DNA of 64,000 nt from Chloroflexota bacterium. GTDB taxonomy: Bacteria; Chloroflexota; Anaerolineae; Aggregatilineales; Phototrophicaceae. Below, in pieces: positions 55,002 to 64,000 of the stretch. The stretch lies in the NCBI GenBank assembly GCA_026708115.1, contig JAPOVL010000037.1:1-64000 (forward strand), written 5' to 3'. The notes beneath the pieces are model-generated. The model did no database searches. It was not told the origin of the DNA and saw only the letters and a program-made list of their open reading frames with translations. Positions within the stretch are counted from its first letter, which is position 1. Every line of letters begins with the position of its first letter. Position numbers and translations under genes: made by a program.

Positions 55002-56336
55002 ATGTTCACGGCAGCTGAGGTCTTGCAGACCGTTCAGGAAGAGCAGGTCCGGTTTGTTGCGCTCTGGTTCACCGATATCACGGGCTTGGTCAAGAGCATC
55101 ATGATCCCGGCCCTGGAATTGGAAAACGTGCTCGAAAACGGATCGCATTTTGATGGATCCGCTATTGAAGGTTTCGCTCGGGTCGCGGAAAGCGATATGA
55201 TCTTGGTGCCGGATTTGTCAAGCTACGTTGTTTTGCCTTGGACGGATGGCGACAACAAAACCGCGCGGCTGATTTGTTCGATATGTACGCAGAACGGCGA
55301 TCCTTTTATCGGCGACCCGCGCAATCTGCTGGCTAAGGTGCTTGAACAAGCTAGGGGAATGGGTTTTCTCTTCAAGACCGGCATGGAACTGGAGTATTTT
55401 CTCTTTCCTTTTGACGAGACAGGCAAGCCGCAAATTGTCGCGAGTCATGACATTGCCGGGTATTTCGACTTGACCGATGACCCGATTCAATCGATCGGAC
55501 GGTCGATGCTCGCGGCCTTGGGCAAGATAGGCATCCGTGTGGATTCGACACATTCGGAGACGGGCACGGGTCAGCACGAAATCGATTTTCAATACGACGA
55601 CGCATTGCGATCCGCGGATAATGTTTTGACCGCGCGGATCGCGTTGAAGACTATTGCCAGAGAAGGCAATTACTACTGTACTTTTATGCCGCGCCCTCAT
55701 GCCGACTTTCCGGGATCGGGCATGCATACCCATCAAAGCCTTCACGATGTGGCGACCGGCACAAACCTCTTTGCGGACACGGAAGGCGAATATGGTTTGT
55801 CGGAGGTTGCCAAGTTCTTCCTGGCCGGCCAGTTGGAACATGCGCGAGCCATGTGCGCGGTATTGGCGCCGCTGGTCAATTCTTACAAGCGACTGGGCAC
55901 CAGCTTCGAAGCGCCGGTAGATGTCACCTGGGCGCATGTGAATCGCAATGCCTTGATCCGTGTGCCCAGTACCGCCCCGGGCAAGGAATATCATACGCGT
56001 TTGGAATTGCGCTGTCCCGACCCGACTGCCAACCCGTATCTGGCGATGGCGGTCATGTTACAGGCCGGGCTCGATGGCATCAGGCACAAGATGCCGCTGC
56101 CGGAACCGCTGGAAGAGACGCTTATGCGCCGCACCAGCGGTCGCATGCGTCATATTGAGGTACTTCCACAGTCCCTTGATGAAGCGCTTGACGCGCTTAG
56201 TGAAGACGAAGTGATTCTTTCCGCGCTTGGACCTTATGTCAGTGACCGATACATTGCCGTCAAACGCCACGAGTGCTCCGAATACAACAGGCAAGTCACA
56301 TCTTGGGAACTCGAGCGCTACCTCAGCCGCTTCTGA
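55002..56336 (+). CDS. glnA: Glutamine synthetase, type I
   Basis: A 444-residue class I glutamine synthetase. The N-terminal VRFVALWFTDITGLVKSI and GSHFDGSAIEGFARVAESDM form the active-site edge, with metal ligands in the MELEYFLF segment, SGMHTHQSL binding ATP/ammonium, and the RVPSTAPGKEYHTRLELRCPDPTANPYL block. The length and missing adenylylation segment fit the GSI-alpha group, usually feedback-controlled. It assimilates ammonium; its glutamine also feeds TrpG. It overlaps the convergent aspartokinase by 14 bases. Confidence 0.94.
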   Translation: MFTAAEVLQTVQEEQVRFVALWFTDITGLVKSIMIPALELENVLENGSHFDGSAIEGFARVAESDMILVPDLSSYVVLPWTDGDNKTARLICSICTQNGDPFIGDPRNLLAKVLEQARGMGFLFKTGMELEYFLFPFDETGKPQIVASHDIAGYFDLTDDPIQSIGRSMLAALGKIGIRVDSTHSETGTGQHEIDFQYDDALRSADNVLTARIALKTIAREGNYYCTFMPRPHADFPGSGMHTHQSLHDVATGTNLFADTEGEYGLSEVAKFFLAGQLEHARAMCAVLAPLVNSYKRLGTSFEAPVDVTWAHVNRNALIRVPSTAPGKEYHTRLELRCPDPTANPYLAMAVMLQAGLDGIRHKMPLPEPLEETLMRRTSGRMRHIEVLPQSLDEALDALSEDEVILSALGPYVSDRYIAVKRHECSEYNRQVTSWELERYLSRF

Positions 56337-57732
56337 CGGTCAGCTCGTGAATGCGCGCAACCGCCGGGCGAGAATCCGCTTGCGATACCGCCACGGTGAT
56401 ACTGCAATTTGAAGGCCCTACTGCCAATCCCAAGAGGGGAATATCATCCAGTTTTGCCAGAACTGTTGCCAGCAGAGCAGGTGAGGAACTGATGTTATTG
56501 CCGATGGCGGTGACCAGCGAGATCGTTTCGATCTGCCAGGGCATCTTGTCCGGGTACTCCGCCATCTTCTCCCGCAGAGCCTGTTGAAGTCGATCGACGC
56601 CATCAATGCCGATGCTGGTTGGAATCACCAGGACGAGAAAGCTGCTGCTGGAGGATTGCGAGGCGATCATTACTTCGGTGCGCATGCCCAGGGTCTTGAA
56701 AAGCGTATTGCCTACCAAACGCGTTATGCCCGCCATCGAACCGCTTGTGGGGCGCGTCAAGGCCAAGCCCTGGATGGAAGTGACGGCCTTTATGACAGGC
56801 TGCCCATGACCGGCGCTATGAGAGATTGCCGTACCGGTCTTCTGAGGACGGTAGATATTTTTGATGCGCAAAGGAATCGCGCGTTTAGCAAGGGGAGCGA
56901 TCATTTTGGCATGAAGTATCTTGGCGCCGAAATAGGCGAGCTCTGCCGCCTCGTTATAATCTAGCGCAGGAATCACACCTGCATTGGCGATTTCGCGCGG
57001 GTCGGCAGACATCATGCCGTCGACATCGGTCCAGATCCACAGGGCATCCGCTTCCAGCAACGCGCTCAGCACAGAAGCGGTGAAATCGGTCCCGCCGCGA
57101 CCCAGCGTTGTGGTTTCTCCTGCTTCAGTCGCGCCGATGTACCCGGTCACAACCGGCATAATCTCACGTTCAAACATGGGCAGGAGCAGGTCCTTGACGT
57201 TCTCGGCGGTGCGCTGCAAGATGGGATTCGCATTGCCGTGCACGTTGTCCGTGACGATCAATTCGGTGCCATCGACGGTGACGCCGCGGATATCATTCTG
57301 GCGCAGCAGAGCGGCGATGATCCGCGCTGACAGGCGTTCGCCTACGGCGACCACGGCATCGCTCATACTGGGCAGCAGCTCGTCATTAAGGTTCTTGGCT
57401 ACTTTCTGACATTGGTCGAGCATGTCGGAAAGCAACTGGTCGATGTCCGCTTTGAGCGCATTGCGATCGGAGGTATCGAAGGGCAATTGATCGACCAATG
57501 CCATGTGCCGCGTGCGCAAAGTAGCGGCGATACGGCGATAGCCCCTTTGGTCGCCGACCCTGGCCTGCAGCGCAGCCTCAAGCAGCATGTCCGTGACACC
57601 TTCCAGTGCCGACGCCACGATCAAGATGCGCTCCCAACGCCTGGATTCGTCGATGATGATGGCTAAAACTTGGGTGAGCGCCTTTGCTGTCCCCAGCGAG
57701 CCCCCACCGAATTTCATAGTTAAGATTGCCAT
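56323..57732 (-). CDS. lysC: Aspartokinase
   Basis: A 469-residue monofunctional aspartokinase with the amino acid kinase domain followed by two ACT domains. The kinase part opens MAILTMKFGGGSLGTAKAL; GRGGTDFTASVLSALLEAD and WTDVDGMMSADPRE bind substrates. The C-terminal half (TRLVGNTLFKTLGM, ISLVTAIGNNI) is the ACT pair that senses lysine or threonine. It starts the aspartate pathway leading to lysA at 21026. The ATG at 57732 with GAGGA upstream is preferred over a frame extending to 57792. The gene order with glnA is convergent. Confidence 0.9.
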   Translation of the reverse strand: MAILTMKFGGGSLGTAKALTQVLAIIIDESRRWERILIVASALEGVTDMLLEAALQARVGDQRGYRRIAATLRTRHMALVDQLPFDTSDRNALKADIDQLLSDMLDQCQKVAKNLNDELLPSMSDAVVAVGERLSARIIAALLRQNDIRGVTVDGTELIVTDNVHGNANPILQRTAENVKDLLLPMFEREIMPVVTGYIGATEAGETTTLGRGGTDFTASVLSALLEADALWIWTDVDGMMSADPREIANAGVIPALDYNEAAELAYFGAKILHAKMIAPLAKRAIPLRIKNIYRPQKTGTAISHSAGHGQPVIKAVTSIQGLALTRPTSGSMAGITRLVGNTLFKTLGMRTEVMIASQSSSSSFLVLVIPTSIGIDGVDRLQQALREKMAEYPDKMPWQIETISLVTAIGNNISSSPALLATVLAKLDDIPLLGLAVGPSNCSITVAVSQADSRPAVARIHELTVRSG

Positions 57733-57798
57733 GCAATCCTCGTTCGCCGCATGAGAATGCGCCGAAATCAAAACATTTTCTCTCTCATTCAACAGACC

Positions 57799-58105
57799 GT
57801 GTCGCGCATGCGACGAGAAGGTCTATTACGATGTCTGAGTGCAGCAGTCCTTTTCGCCGGTTGGGCCTAGAGCGACTGTTGGAAGACGAGTACTGCTGCA
57901 GATATTCTAGCAATTTTTCCTAGGCGGCAACAGTCGTCGCCAGCGAATTTAGACTTGTCGATATTGCGTTTGGGACCTTTTTCAAGTAAAGTCGAATCGT
58001 TCGTGTACCTGCATCTCTCTAATAATATACCGCGTCGTTCATGCGACGAGAAAGCTTATAATATAGTGTGAGCGCGGCAGCTTTTGTTGCCGAGAACGCG
58101 CCGAA
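57799..58105. repeat. Two diverged, inverted copies of the 88-bp repeat family
   Basis: 57803-57831 is a variant of the reverse complement of the hairpin part at 50710-50738 (shared GACGAGAAGGT). 58029-58105 resembles the reverse complement of the whole unit, including GTGAGCGCGG. The AT-richer stretch between (57875-58020) holds nothing I recognise, though it may contain the ricT and aspartokinase promoters. Confidence 0.5.
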
Positions 58106-58179
58106 GGGCTTGGCGCGAAAACTGGATTGTTCGGCGATTTGTCGGGACGGTCCTCTGGTGAAGTGGAAGGCGAATATGT

Positions 58180-59304
58180 ATGGCTACGGTTCATGCTGAA
58201 GGATCAAGGCTCGTAGCAGGCGTGCGGTTTCAAAAGATCGGCAAGCTCTATCATTTTGACTATTCAACATATCCCGAACTGCAAACGGGCGACTTCGTCA
58301 TCGTCGATACGCTGCGCGGCCGGCAGATGGGCCAGGTTATGGGCTTTACCGCGCCCGATTCCAATCGTCCGGTGCGGCAGATCCTGCGTCAGGCCACTGC
58401 CCGCGACCTGGTATTGCGACAGCATTGGGAATCGAAAGAGGCAGAGGCTCTTGATACCTGTAAGGAAACCGCCGCCAACTTGCGGCGTCTTGCCGGCGTC
58501 AAGTTCGTTGCCGCGCAATACAACTATGACGGAAGCGTAATCACGTTTCTGTTCAGCGCCGAACAAAAGATTGATACAGCCGTTTTGCAGAAACGGCTGC
58601 AACGCAAATTCGACGCGCGAATCGAAATGCGGCAAATCGGCCCGCGTGATGTCGCCAAACTCTTGGGCGGCTTCGGCGCCTGTGGCGAGACGCGCTGTTG
58701 CAGCACCTTCTTGACCGACTTCAGTCCGATATCGATTAAAATGGCCAAGGCGCAAGGCGTTTCCTTGAATCCGTCGGAAATCACGGGTATGTGCGGACGG
58801 CTGCGTTGCTGTTTAGTTTACGAGTACGAGCAATATGTTGAGGCTCGGCGGAAGTTGCCGCGCCGCAACAAGCGCGTCGGCACCCCGCACGGTGAAGCCC
58901 GCGTTATCGACCAGCTTCCCTTACGCGACGCTGTTATGGTGGATCTGGGAGATGGACTGCGAAAAATCGTCACGAGAGAGGATATCATTCCGCTGGAAGA
59001 ATTCCGCAAATTGGCCGAAAAGGCGAATTCCCCGTGCGACAAGCACGGCGACGGCAGTTGTGAGTGCGGCATGCCGGTTGGGAAGCGCCAGGCAGATGTG
59101 ATCGCATCCCGCCGAGCGCGATCCGAACGGTCTGATACCCCGTCCAAAACGGAACAGGAGGGCGAATCCTCCCGCCGGCCGCGCCGATCCCGCGAAAAGT
59201 CGTCGGAGGGTGGCAAGAGTCCGAGGCGGCGGCGAGGACGTCGTCGATCCCGTCGGCGTGAGGATTCTTCCGCCAAACGGCCAAATGGCGGCGATCAAAG
59301 CTGA
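58180..59304 (+). CDS. PSP1-domain protein, RicT (YaaT)-like
   Basis: A 374-residue protein. Residues 1-270 form a PSP1 domain with YHFDYSTYPELQTGDFVIV at the start and the Cys-rich core GGFGACGETRCCSTFLTDFSP plus ITGMCGRLRCCLVYEYEQY, the pattern of RicT/YaaT. In B. subtilis RicT works with RicA and RicF in an iron-sulfur complex that affects RNA processing through RNase Y. The last 90 residues are a highly basic, Arg/Ser-rich tail (SPRRRRGRRRSRRREDSS), likely disordered and able to bind nucleic acid. GGAAGG precedes the ATG. It heads a likely operon with a deacetylase, a peptidase, an unknown gene and purA. Confidence 0.88.
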   Translation: MATVHAEGSRLVAGVRFQKIGKLYHFDYSTYPELQTGDFVIVDTLRGRQMGQVMGFTAPDSNRPVRQILRQATARDLVLRQHWESKEAEALDTCKETAANLRRLAGVKFVAAQYNYDGSVITFLFSAEQKIDTAVLQKRLQRKFDARIEMRQIGPRDVAKLLGGFGACGETRCCSTFLTDFSPISIKMAKAQGVSLNPSEITGMCGRLRCCLVYEYEQYVEARRKLPRRNKRVGTPHGEARVIDQLPLRDAVMVDLGDGLRKIVTREDIIPLEEFRKLAEKANSPCDKHGDGSCECGMPVGKRQADVIASRRARSERSDTPSKTEQEGESSRRPRRSREKSSEGGKSPRRRRGRRRSRRREDSSAKRPNGGDQS

Positions 59305-59320
59305 CTCACGGAATGCGATT

Positions 59321-60043
59321 ATGACAGATAACGACAAGGGGCGCGCAAAACGGATACTCGGTGTATTCGCTCATCCCGACGATCCTGAGTTCTTTGCCGG
59401 CGCAACCTTTGCCAAATGGGCGGCCGACGGCGCCGAGATTACGTTTCTTGTCGCTACCAGCGGAGACAAGGGCAGCGCCGATCCCGACATGACCCACGAG
59501 CGTCTCTCGGAGATCCGAGAAGGGGAAGAGCGCGAAGCCGCTGCCGTGCTCGGCGTCAAGGAAGTAATCTTTTTGCGCTACCGAGATGGGGAATTGTTCC
59601 CTACGCTGTCGCTCAGGCGCGATATTACGCGGGTGATACGCCTAACCAAGCCGGACATCGTCGTGACACTCGATCCTACGGTTTACTGGCGTGGCACACG
59701 GAGTATCAATCACCCCGACCATCGCGCGATAGGCGCGGCGACCTTGGAAGCTGTCTTCCCGACAGCGCGGGACCGTCTGAATTTTCTGGAACAAGAGCGC
59801 GACGAGGGCCTGGGCACACATAAAGTAGCGACCGTTTACATTGCCGGCGCGGCCGAGCCTACGCTGACCGTCGATGTCTCCGATGCCGTCGAGACCAAGA
59901 TCCGCTCGCTGTATTCACACAAGAGTCAGATTTCGGATATGGAAAAGATGGCTGAACGAATACGCGAGCATACGTTGGATCCCAATTCTCCGCCCGAATA
60001 CCCGCGCCATATCGAAAGATTTCGCGTCATTAACCTAGGATAG
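59321..60043 (+). CDS. LmbE/PIG-L-family zinc deacetylase
   Basis: A 240-residue protein with the diagnostic zinc motif AHPDDPEFFAGATFAKWA at the start and the second ligand in NHPDHRAIGAATLEAVFP. Family members remove N-acetyl groups from sugar conjugates, for example in mycothiol, bacillithiol or GPI-like synthesis. The substrate here is not determined. The ATG at 59321 matches the homologous start; a longer frame from 59210 runs back through the ricT-like tail. It lies 16 bases after that gene and 7 bases before the amidohydrolase. Confidence 0.87.
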   Translation: MTDNDKGRAKRILGVFAHPDDPEFFAGATFAKWAADGAEITFLVATSGDKGSADPDMTHERLSEIREGEEREAAAVLGVKEVIFLRYRDGELFPTLSLRRDITRVIRLTKPDIVVTLDPTVYWRGTRSINHPDHRAIGAATLEAVFPTARDRLNFLEQERDEGLGTHKVATVYIAGAAEPTLTVDVSDAVETKIRSLYSHKSQISDMEKMAERIREHTLDPNSPPEYPRHIERFRVINLG

Positions 60044-60050
60044 GGGAAAC

Positions 60051-61232
60051 ATGGCAATTGACTTCATGGCAGAGGCCGACGCCCTGCGTGACGAGTTAGT
60101 AGACAGGCGCCGCGACTTTCACCGTCATCCGGAGTTGGCGTATCAAGAACATCGTACCGCCGGTATTGTGGCCGATGAACTCAATAATCTGGGCTTGGAA
60201 GTGCAAACCGGCGTGGGCAAAACCGGCGTGATTGGCATATTGGAAGGCGCGAACGACGGTCCCACAATCTTGTACCGCGCCGATATGGACGCCTTGCCGA
60301 TCCAGGAAGAAAACCAAGCTGAATATGTTTCGCAAGCGGCGGGCAAAATGCACGCCTGCGGGCACGATGGACATACCGCGATAGCGCTGGGCATTGCCAA
60401 GCTGTTGACCAATCACCGCGAGCAACTGGGCGGCAGAGTCAAATTTGTCTTTCAGCCGGCCGAAGAAGTCGGCAGCGGGGCGAGTTCCATGATTGACGAC
60501 GGCGCGCTGGAATCGCCAGCCCCGGATCGAACCTTGGGAATTCACCTTTGGAACGATCTGGAGGTCGGTACAGTGAGTGTGGTAGACGGACCGACGATGT
60601 CGGGCGCCGGGGTCTTCGAAATAACCGTTACCGGAAAGGGCGGCCACGGCGCAATGCCGCATCAAACGGCCGATCCCATCGTGTGCAGCGCCCAGATCAT
60701 CGTCGCGCTTCAGTCGATTGTCAGCCGAAACATTGACCCGCTGGACACAGTAGTGTTGACGATTGGAGAATTGCACGGCGGCAGCGCCCGCAACATCATC
60801 CCGCAGACGGTGAGCTTTAGCGGATCCTTCCGTCTTTTCCGCGAAGAAACGCGCGATCTGATCAAGTCGCGTATCCACGGTATTGCAACCGGCGTGGCGC
60901 AGGCAATGGCTTGCCGCGCCGATGTCAATTTCGGCCTCGGTATCGGCGCGATTGTCAACGACATTGAAGTGGCCGCACGCGCGCGCTCGGTATTCTCCGG
61001 TTTGGGCGATGCCCTTGACGTAGTGCGGCAGCCTTGGATGGCCTCCGAAGACGTAGGCTTGTTCATGCAACGCAATCCCAGCGCCTATCTGCTGGTGGGT
61101 TCTGCAAATCACGAACGCGAACTTGACTTTCCTCATCATCATCCGCGCTTTGATTTTGACGAAGACGTTCTCCCGCTCAGTGTAGGCATGATGTCAGCGG
61201 TAATCGCGGATTATTTGGGAGCGGGCGCCTAG
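60051..61232 (+). CDS. M20-family amidohydrolase/peptidase (M20D type)
   Basis: A 393-residue zinc hydrolase of the HipO/AbgB/IAA-amino-acid hydrolase type. RRDFHRHPELAYQEHRTA begins the catalytic domain, ILYRADMDALPIQEEN and MHACGHDGHTAIALGIA hold metal ligands, and QPAEEVGSGASSMIDDG the catalytic Glu. The dimerisation domain contains the conserved GGHGAMPHQTADPI. It would cleave N-acyl or N-aminoacyl amides. AGGGGAAAC precedes the ATG. Its stop abuts the next gene's start. Confidence 0.9.
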   Translation: MAIDFMAEADALRDELVDRRRDFHRHPELAYQEHRTAGIVADELNNLGLEVQTGVGKTGVIGILEGANDGPTILYRADMDALPIQEENQAEYVSQAAGKMHACGHDGHTAIALGIAKLLTNHREQLGGRVKFVFQPAEEVGSGASSMIDDGALESPAPDRTLGIHLWNDLEVGTVSVVDGPTMSGAGVFEITVTGKGGHGAMPHQTADPIVCSAQIIVALQSIVSRNIDPLDTVVLTIGELHGGSARNIIPQTVSFSGSFRLFREETRDLIKSRIHGIATGVAQAMACRADVNFGLGIGAIVNDIEVAARARSVFSGLGDALDVVRQPWMASEDVGLFMQRNPSAYLLVGSANHERELDFPHHHPRFDFDEDVLPLSVGMMSAVIADYLGAGA

Positions 61233-61892
61233 ATGCTGGATGGCCTTCCGATTCGCTGGCTGGAGTCGTATGGCTGGCTGGTACTCTCTGGCAGCGCCGA
61301 TCCTCATAGCGAGATCCGCGCCCTGGCATTGAGTAGATGCGACGCCTCCGGCGCGGTCGCTTATATTTCGCTCGCGCAAGATTATGGCGACGCGCTGATG
61401 GACGACCTGGCGGAATTGGGCGCCCCTTCAGGTTATCTGGTTGATCTGGAAGATCAGGACAATAACGAAATACACGAAAGGCTAAGCAGCGCCGGCATGA
61501 TCGTCATAGAAGCGGGTGATGACATTCACCGCTTGAAGCGGCTCATGACCCAGACAGTCATGCATGCCATGAAAGGGGCGCTTCAGGATGGCGCGCTGGT
61601 TCTGTTTGAAGGCTTGGCCGCAACGCTGGCCGGCTCTTATTATTTGGGTCCGTCTGGGCAGGTTGCAAGTGCGTTGAAGCTCGTAGAAGACGTCTATGTG
61701 GCGGTTGATGTGGACAGCATCCTGGAAACCGAGTCGGCTCAGTTGGTCTTTCAAAGGCAACCGGATGCAGTTGGTATCGCAATTGACAGGGGCTCTGCTC
61801 TGGTCCTGGGTCCGGATCAACACATCGAAACCTGGGGCGACAAACAGATTACTTTCAGCTTGGGCGATCCGTCGCGCCAAGCCGATATTTGA
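61233..61892 (+). CDS. Uncharacterised protein, 219 residues
   Basis: The ATG follows the amidohydrolase stop directly and the gene ends 29 bases before purA, so it is co-transcribed. I do not recognise the family. Alternating hydrophobic strands and short loops (GWLVLSGSAD, AVAYISLAQDY, GYLVDLEDQ, GMIVIEAGDD, GALVLFEGLAATLAG, AVGIAIDRGSALVLG) suggest an alpha/beta sandwich, possibly related to the type 1 glutamine amidotransferase/S51 peptidase fold. No signal peptide and no clear catalytic triad is visible. Confidence 0.7.
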   Translation: MLDGLPIRWLESYGWLVLSGSADPHSEIRALALSRCDASGAVAYISLAQDYGDALMDDLAELGAPSGYLVDLEDQDNNEIHERLSSAGMIVIEAGDDIHRLKRLMTQTVMHAMKGALQDGALVLFEGLAATLAGSYYLGPSGQVASALKLVEDVYVAVDVDSILETESAQLVFQRQPDAVGIAIDRGSALVLGPDQHIETWGDKQITFSLGDPSRQADI

Positions 61893-61921
61893 CCGAATTG
61901 GGGACAAAAAGACAGACTGAT

Positions 61922-63214
61922 ATGCCAATTACGATATTGATAGGAGCGCAGTGGGGGGACGAAGGCAAGGGCCGCGCGGTCGACTGGCTGGCTTCGTCAG
62001 CCGATATCGTGGCGCGCTATGCCGGTGGAGACAACGCTGGACATACAGTGGCGCTGGGCAATGAAGTATACAAACTTCATCTGGTGCCCTCCGGCATTTT
62101 GCACGAGGACGTCGTTTCCATCATGGGCAATGGGATGGTGATCAATCCGATCAATCTGGTGCGAGAAATCCAATCTCTCAAGCAACAGGGTCTGGACATT
62201 AGTCCGGAGCGCCTGGTTATCAGTTCCCGCGCACACATCATCACGCCCGCTCATATAGAACTCGACAAAGCGCGCGAGCTCTCGCTGGGCGACGAGAAGA
62301 TCGGTACGACGCTGCGCGGCATCGGGCCCGCTTATCTGGACAAGACCAACCGCGCCGGCATCAGGACCGGCGATATGCTGCTTGATATCGAAGTCTTTGC
62401 CGAGCGCCTGAGCGTCGCGGTTGAGGCCACGAATGCCGAATTGCAGCAGGGTGGTTTGAATTCTTTGGATCCAACGGAGGCTGCGGAGAGCTACCTGGAA
62501 GCGGCCGACTATCTCCGCCCTTATATCAAGGATGTATCCATCTACCTGCACCAGGCCTTGAAGGCGGGCAAGCGAGTCGTCTGTGAAGGGGCGCAGGGAA
62601 CCATGCTTGATATCGATCACGGCAGTTATCCCTTCGTCACCAGTTCATCGCCCACGGCTGGCGGCGCCTTGACCGGACTGGGCGTCGGCCCCCTGTTTGT
62701 CGAGCGTGTGATCGGCGTTGCGAAGTCCTTCAGCACGCGGGTTGGAGGCGGTCCCATGCCAACGGAATTAAACGGGGCAATCGCGGATCGCTTGCGCGGC
62801 ACCGGCGCCAATTTCTGGGATGAGTTTGGTACAACTACGGGTCGCCCGCGCCGCTGCGGCTGGCTTGATGTCGTTATGCTGCGCTATGCCGCGAGCGTCA
62901 ATGGCTTGAGTGAATTGATGCTCACAAAAATGGATATCCTGTCCGGCATTGACGAACTCAAACTTGCGGTGGCATATCAAATCGACGACAGACGCCACGA
63001 ATATCCTCCGGTGACCAATGAGCAATTGGAACGGGCCGTTCCCATCTATGAAACGCTGCCCGGGTGGCGAGACGATATCACCGGCTGTCGCGCGCTCGAG
63101 GAATTGCCAAGCGCCGCCAGAAACTATGTCAAGCGTATCGCCGAGCTATGTGAGGTTCCGATTAAAAGCGTCAGCGTAGGGCCCGAACGCGAACAGTTGG
63201 TGAGGGTAATTTAG
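61922..63214 (+). CDS. purA: Adenylosuccinate synthetase
   Basis: A 430-residue GTPase that joins IMP and aspartate in AMP synthesis. The P-loop-like start is IGAQWGDEGKGRAVDWLA, followed by GGDNAGHTV, GTTLRGIGPAY, CEGAQGTMLDIDHGSYPFVT, and TTTGRPRRCGWLDVVML. The usual GKGK of the first motif is GKGR here, a conservative change. The ATG at 61922 matches the family start; an earlier in-frame ATG at 61889 overlaps the previous gene. It ends the run that begins with the ricT-like gene. Confidence 0.96.
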   Translation: MPITILIGAQWGDEGKGRAVDWLASSADIVARYAGGDNAGHTVALGNEVYKLHLVPSGILHEDVVSIMGNGMVINPINLVREIQSLKQQGLDISPERLVISSRAHIITPAHIELDKARELSLGDEKIGTTLRGIGPAYLDKTNRAGIRTGDMLLDIEVFAERLSVAVEATNAELQQGGLNSLDPTEAAESYLEAADYLRPYIKDVSIYLHQALKAGKRVVCEGAQGTMLDIDHGSYPFVTSSSPTAGGALTGLGVGPLFVERVIGVAKSFSTRVGGGPMPTELNGAIADRLRGTGANFWDEFGTTTGRPRRCGWLDVVMLRYAASVNGLSELMLTKMDILSGIDELKLAVAYQIDDRRHEYPPVTNEQLERAVPIYETLPGWRDDITGCRALEELPSAARNYVKRIAELCEVPIKSVSVGPEREQLVRVI

Positions 63215-63341
63215 ATTTGCAATTGATCCCTGACATTGCGAGGATATTCACTGTGGCGCAGGTCGGGCAAGTGATCTTGATGGCTTGCCGCGCTTTGTGA
63301 TAGATAGTACAATCACCTGCGTAAGAGATCGGAGCGGATGT

Positions 63342-63614
63342 ATGCAGCGACTGGGAGCCTTGGCGCTTGTTTTCATCGTCTTGTTGGGTGGGGGCGCGAT
63401 TACTTCGAACCTGCTTTCGTCGGATTTGGCGATTCAGCAAACGACGGATCCGAGCGGCAACGCGCTGACCGCCACACCCGATCAAGCGGTAGCCTTCATC
63501 TTGGTTGTCGGTTTCATTCTCGTCAATGTCATTGGAGCAGGGCTTACGCTGGCGCTGGTGATTTGGCTCTTGAATCGACAGGTGACCGTTGTACGTCAAG
63601 AAGCGGAGGCATGA
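63342..63614 (+). CDS. Small membrane protein upstream of a cytochrome c gene
   Basis: A 90-residue protein with two hydrophobic segments (LGALALVFIVLLGGGAI and AVAFILVVGFILVNVIGAGL) separated by a polar loop, ending in a short charged tail. I do not recognise a family. TCGGAGCGG upstream supports the ATG at 63342. It precedes a membrane-anchored cytochrome c by 133 bases on the same strand, so a respiratory accessory role is plausible but unproven. Confidence 0.6.
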   Translation: MQRLGALALVFIVLLGGGAITSNLLSSDLAIQQTTDPSGNALTATPDQAVAFILVVGFILVNVIGAGLTLALVIWLLNRQVTVVRQEAEA

Positions 63615-63747
63615 GCCCACACGTTATCGCACATTGATGCCAACCTCGCGCATGCCATGGCCGCTCGTGATTGACATCCACAGCCGGCATACTAATTCTG
63701 CAGCAAGCCCCGGCAGATTCGCTGTTCATTAGTGTAGGACGAGTACA

Positions 63748-64000
63748 ATGTCTGACGCGTCTAAAGCGCTTCGGCGGCCACGGCCAAAAGCCGCGCTGGC
63801 AATTGTTGCCATAGTGTTGATCGCCTTCGTTCTGCTTGTCGCATATATTCTTGTTGACAATTCGCGAGGCGCTGCGACCGCGACCCTGTCTGAAGCTTCC
63901 TACGCTGCCGAGGTCGCCGTGGCCATGGAGGGCGCTGACGCCGACATCGGCGCTGGCTTGATCAACGAGTACGAATGTTACACTTGCCATGTTTTGGGGG
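63748..64000 (+). CDS. Membrane-anchored c-type cytochrome, 5' part only
   Basis: The frame is open from the ATG at 63748 to the window edge (84 codons). A basic N-terminus (SKALRRPRPKAA) precedes one membrane helix (LAIVAIVLIAFVLLVAYILV), then an extracytoplasmic stretch and the heme-attachment motif CYTCH in NEYECYTCHVLG near residue 80. It would carry electrons at the outer membrane face. Which respiratory complex it serves lies beyond the window. Confidence 0.8.
   Translation, partial: MSDASKALRRPRPKAALAIVAIVLIAFVLLVAYILVDNSRGAATATLSEASYAAEVAVAMEGADADIGAGLINEYECYTCHVLG

Overview
The window is one continuous stretch of a bacterial chromosome of moderately high GC content. It is gene dense, carries genes on both strands, and has no rRNA, CRISPR array or phage block. 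Several traits point to a lineage outside Proteobacteria: a Trp T-box, a Gram-positive-type LexA box (GAAC-N4-GTTC) at uvrB, a Bacillus-type AroH chorismate mutase, a RicT/PSP1 protein, an AroK-AroB fusion, and C-rich dispersed palindromes. I infer Chloroflexota (Anaerolineae-like) with moderate confidence; no rRNA is present to confirm it.

Layout. 1-700: nested palindromic repeats. 0.7-5.7 kb: dinB and a heterodimeric ABC exporter pair. 5.9-10.3 kb: a TIM-barrel isomerase-like protein, an Ldh2-family protein lacking its usual histidines, a deiodinase-like selenoprotein read through an in-frame UGA, and a phosphodiester-glycosidase-like protein. 10.8-15.6 kb: HtrA protease, M24 peptidase, MATE-like membrane protein and nucleoside phosphorylase, all on the minus strand. 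15.8-20.3 kb: a YnjB-type binding protein, a sulfatase-fold hydrolase and two permeases. 20.8-22.5 kb: tRNA-Asp, lysA, tRNA-Met and tRNA-fMet. 22.6-27.5 kb: uvrB, a deacetylase and a GT-C glycosyltransferase. 28-33 kb: aspS, aquaporin, a probable unrecognised structured RNA with its own promoter and terminator, an LCP protein and a LipM-like octanoyltransferase. 33.3-39.3 kb: minus-strand operon polX, SH3 protein, ligA, rlmI.

From 39.4 to 54.9 kb lies aromatic amino acid biosynthesis. The trp operon (trpE-G-D-C-F-nudix-B-A) sits behind a T-box with a UGG specifier. A second operon (aroH-tyrA-aroA-aroE-aroC-aroKB-aroQ) sits behind a leader peptide carrying three consecutive Tyr codons and an intrinsic terminator, the layout of a ribosome-mediated attenuator. 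Together they encode every step from DAHP to chorismate, all of tryptophan synthesis from chorismate, and the first two steps towards tyrosine. DAHP synthase, prephenate dehydratase and the final transaminase are not here.

The right end holds glnA, an aspartokinase, and a run of ricT-like, LmbE-like deacetylase, M20 amidohydrolase, an unrecognised gene and purA. A small membrane protein and the start of a membrane-anchored cytochrome c, cut by the window edge, close it.

Most intergenic gaps over 300 bases are filled by non-coding inverted-repeat elements, some nested inside each other and inserted at the centre of dispersed palindromes. The strongest candidates for new biology are the UxxC deiodinase-like selenoprotein, the Tyr leader-peptide attenuator, the unrecognised RNA at 30.9-31.1 kb, and the palindrome-targeting elements.
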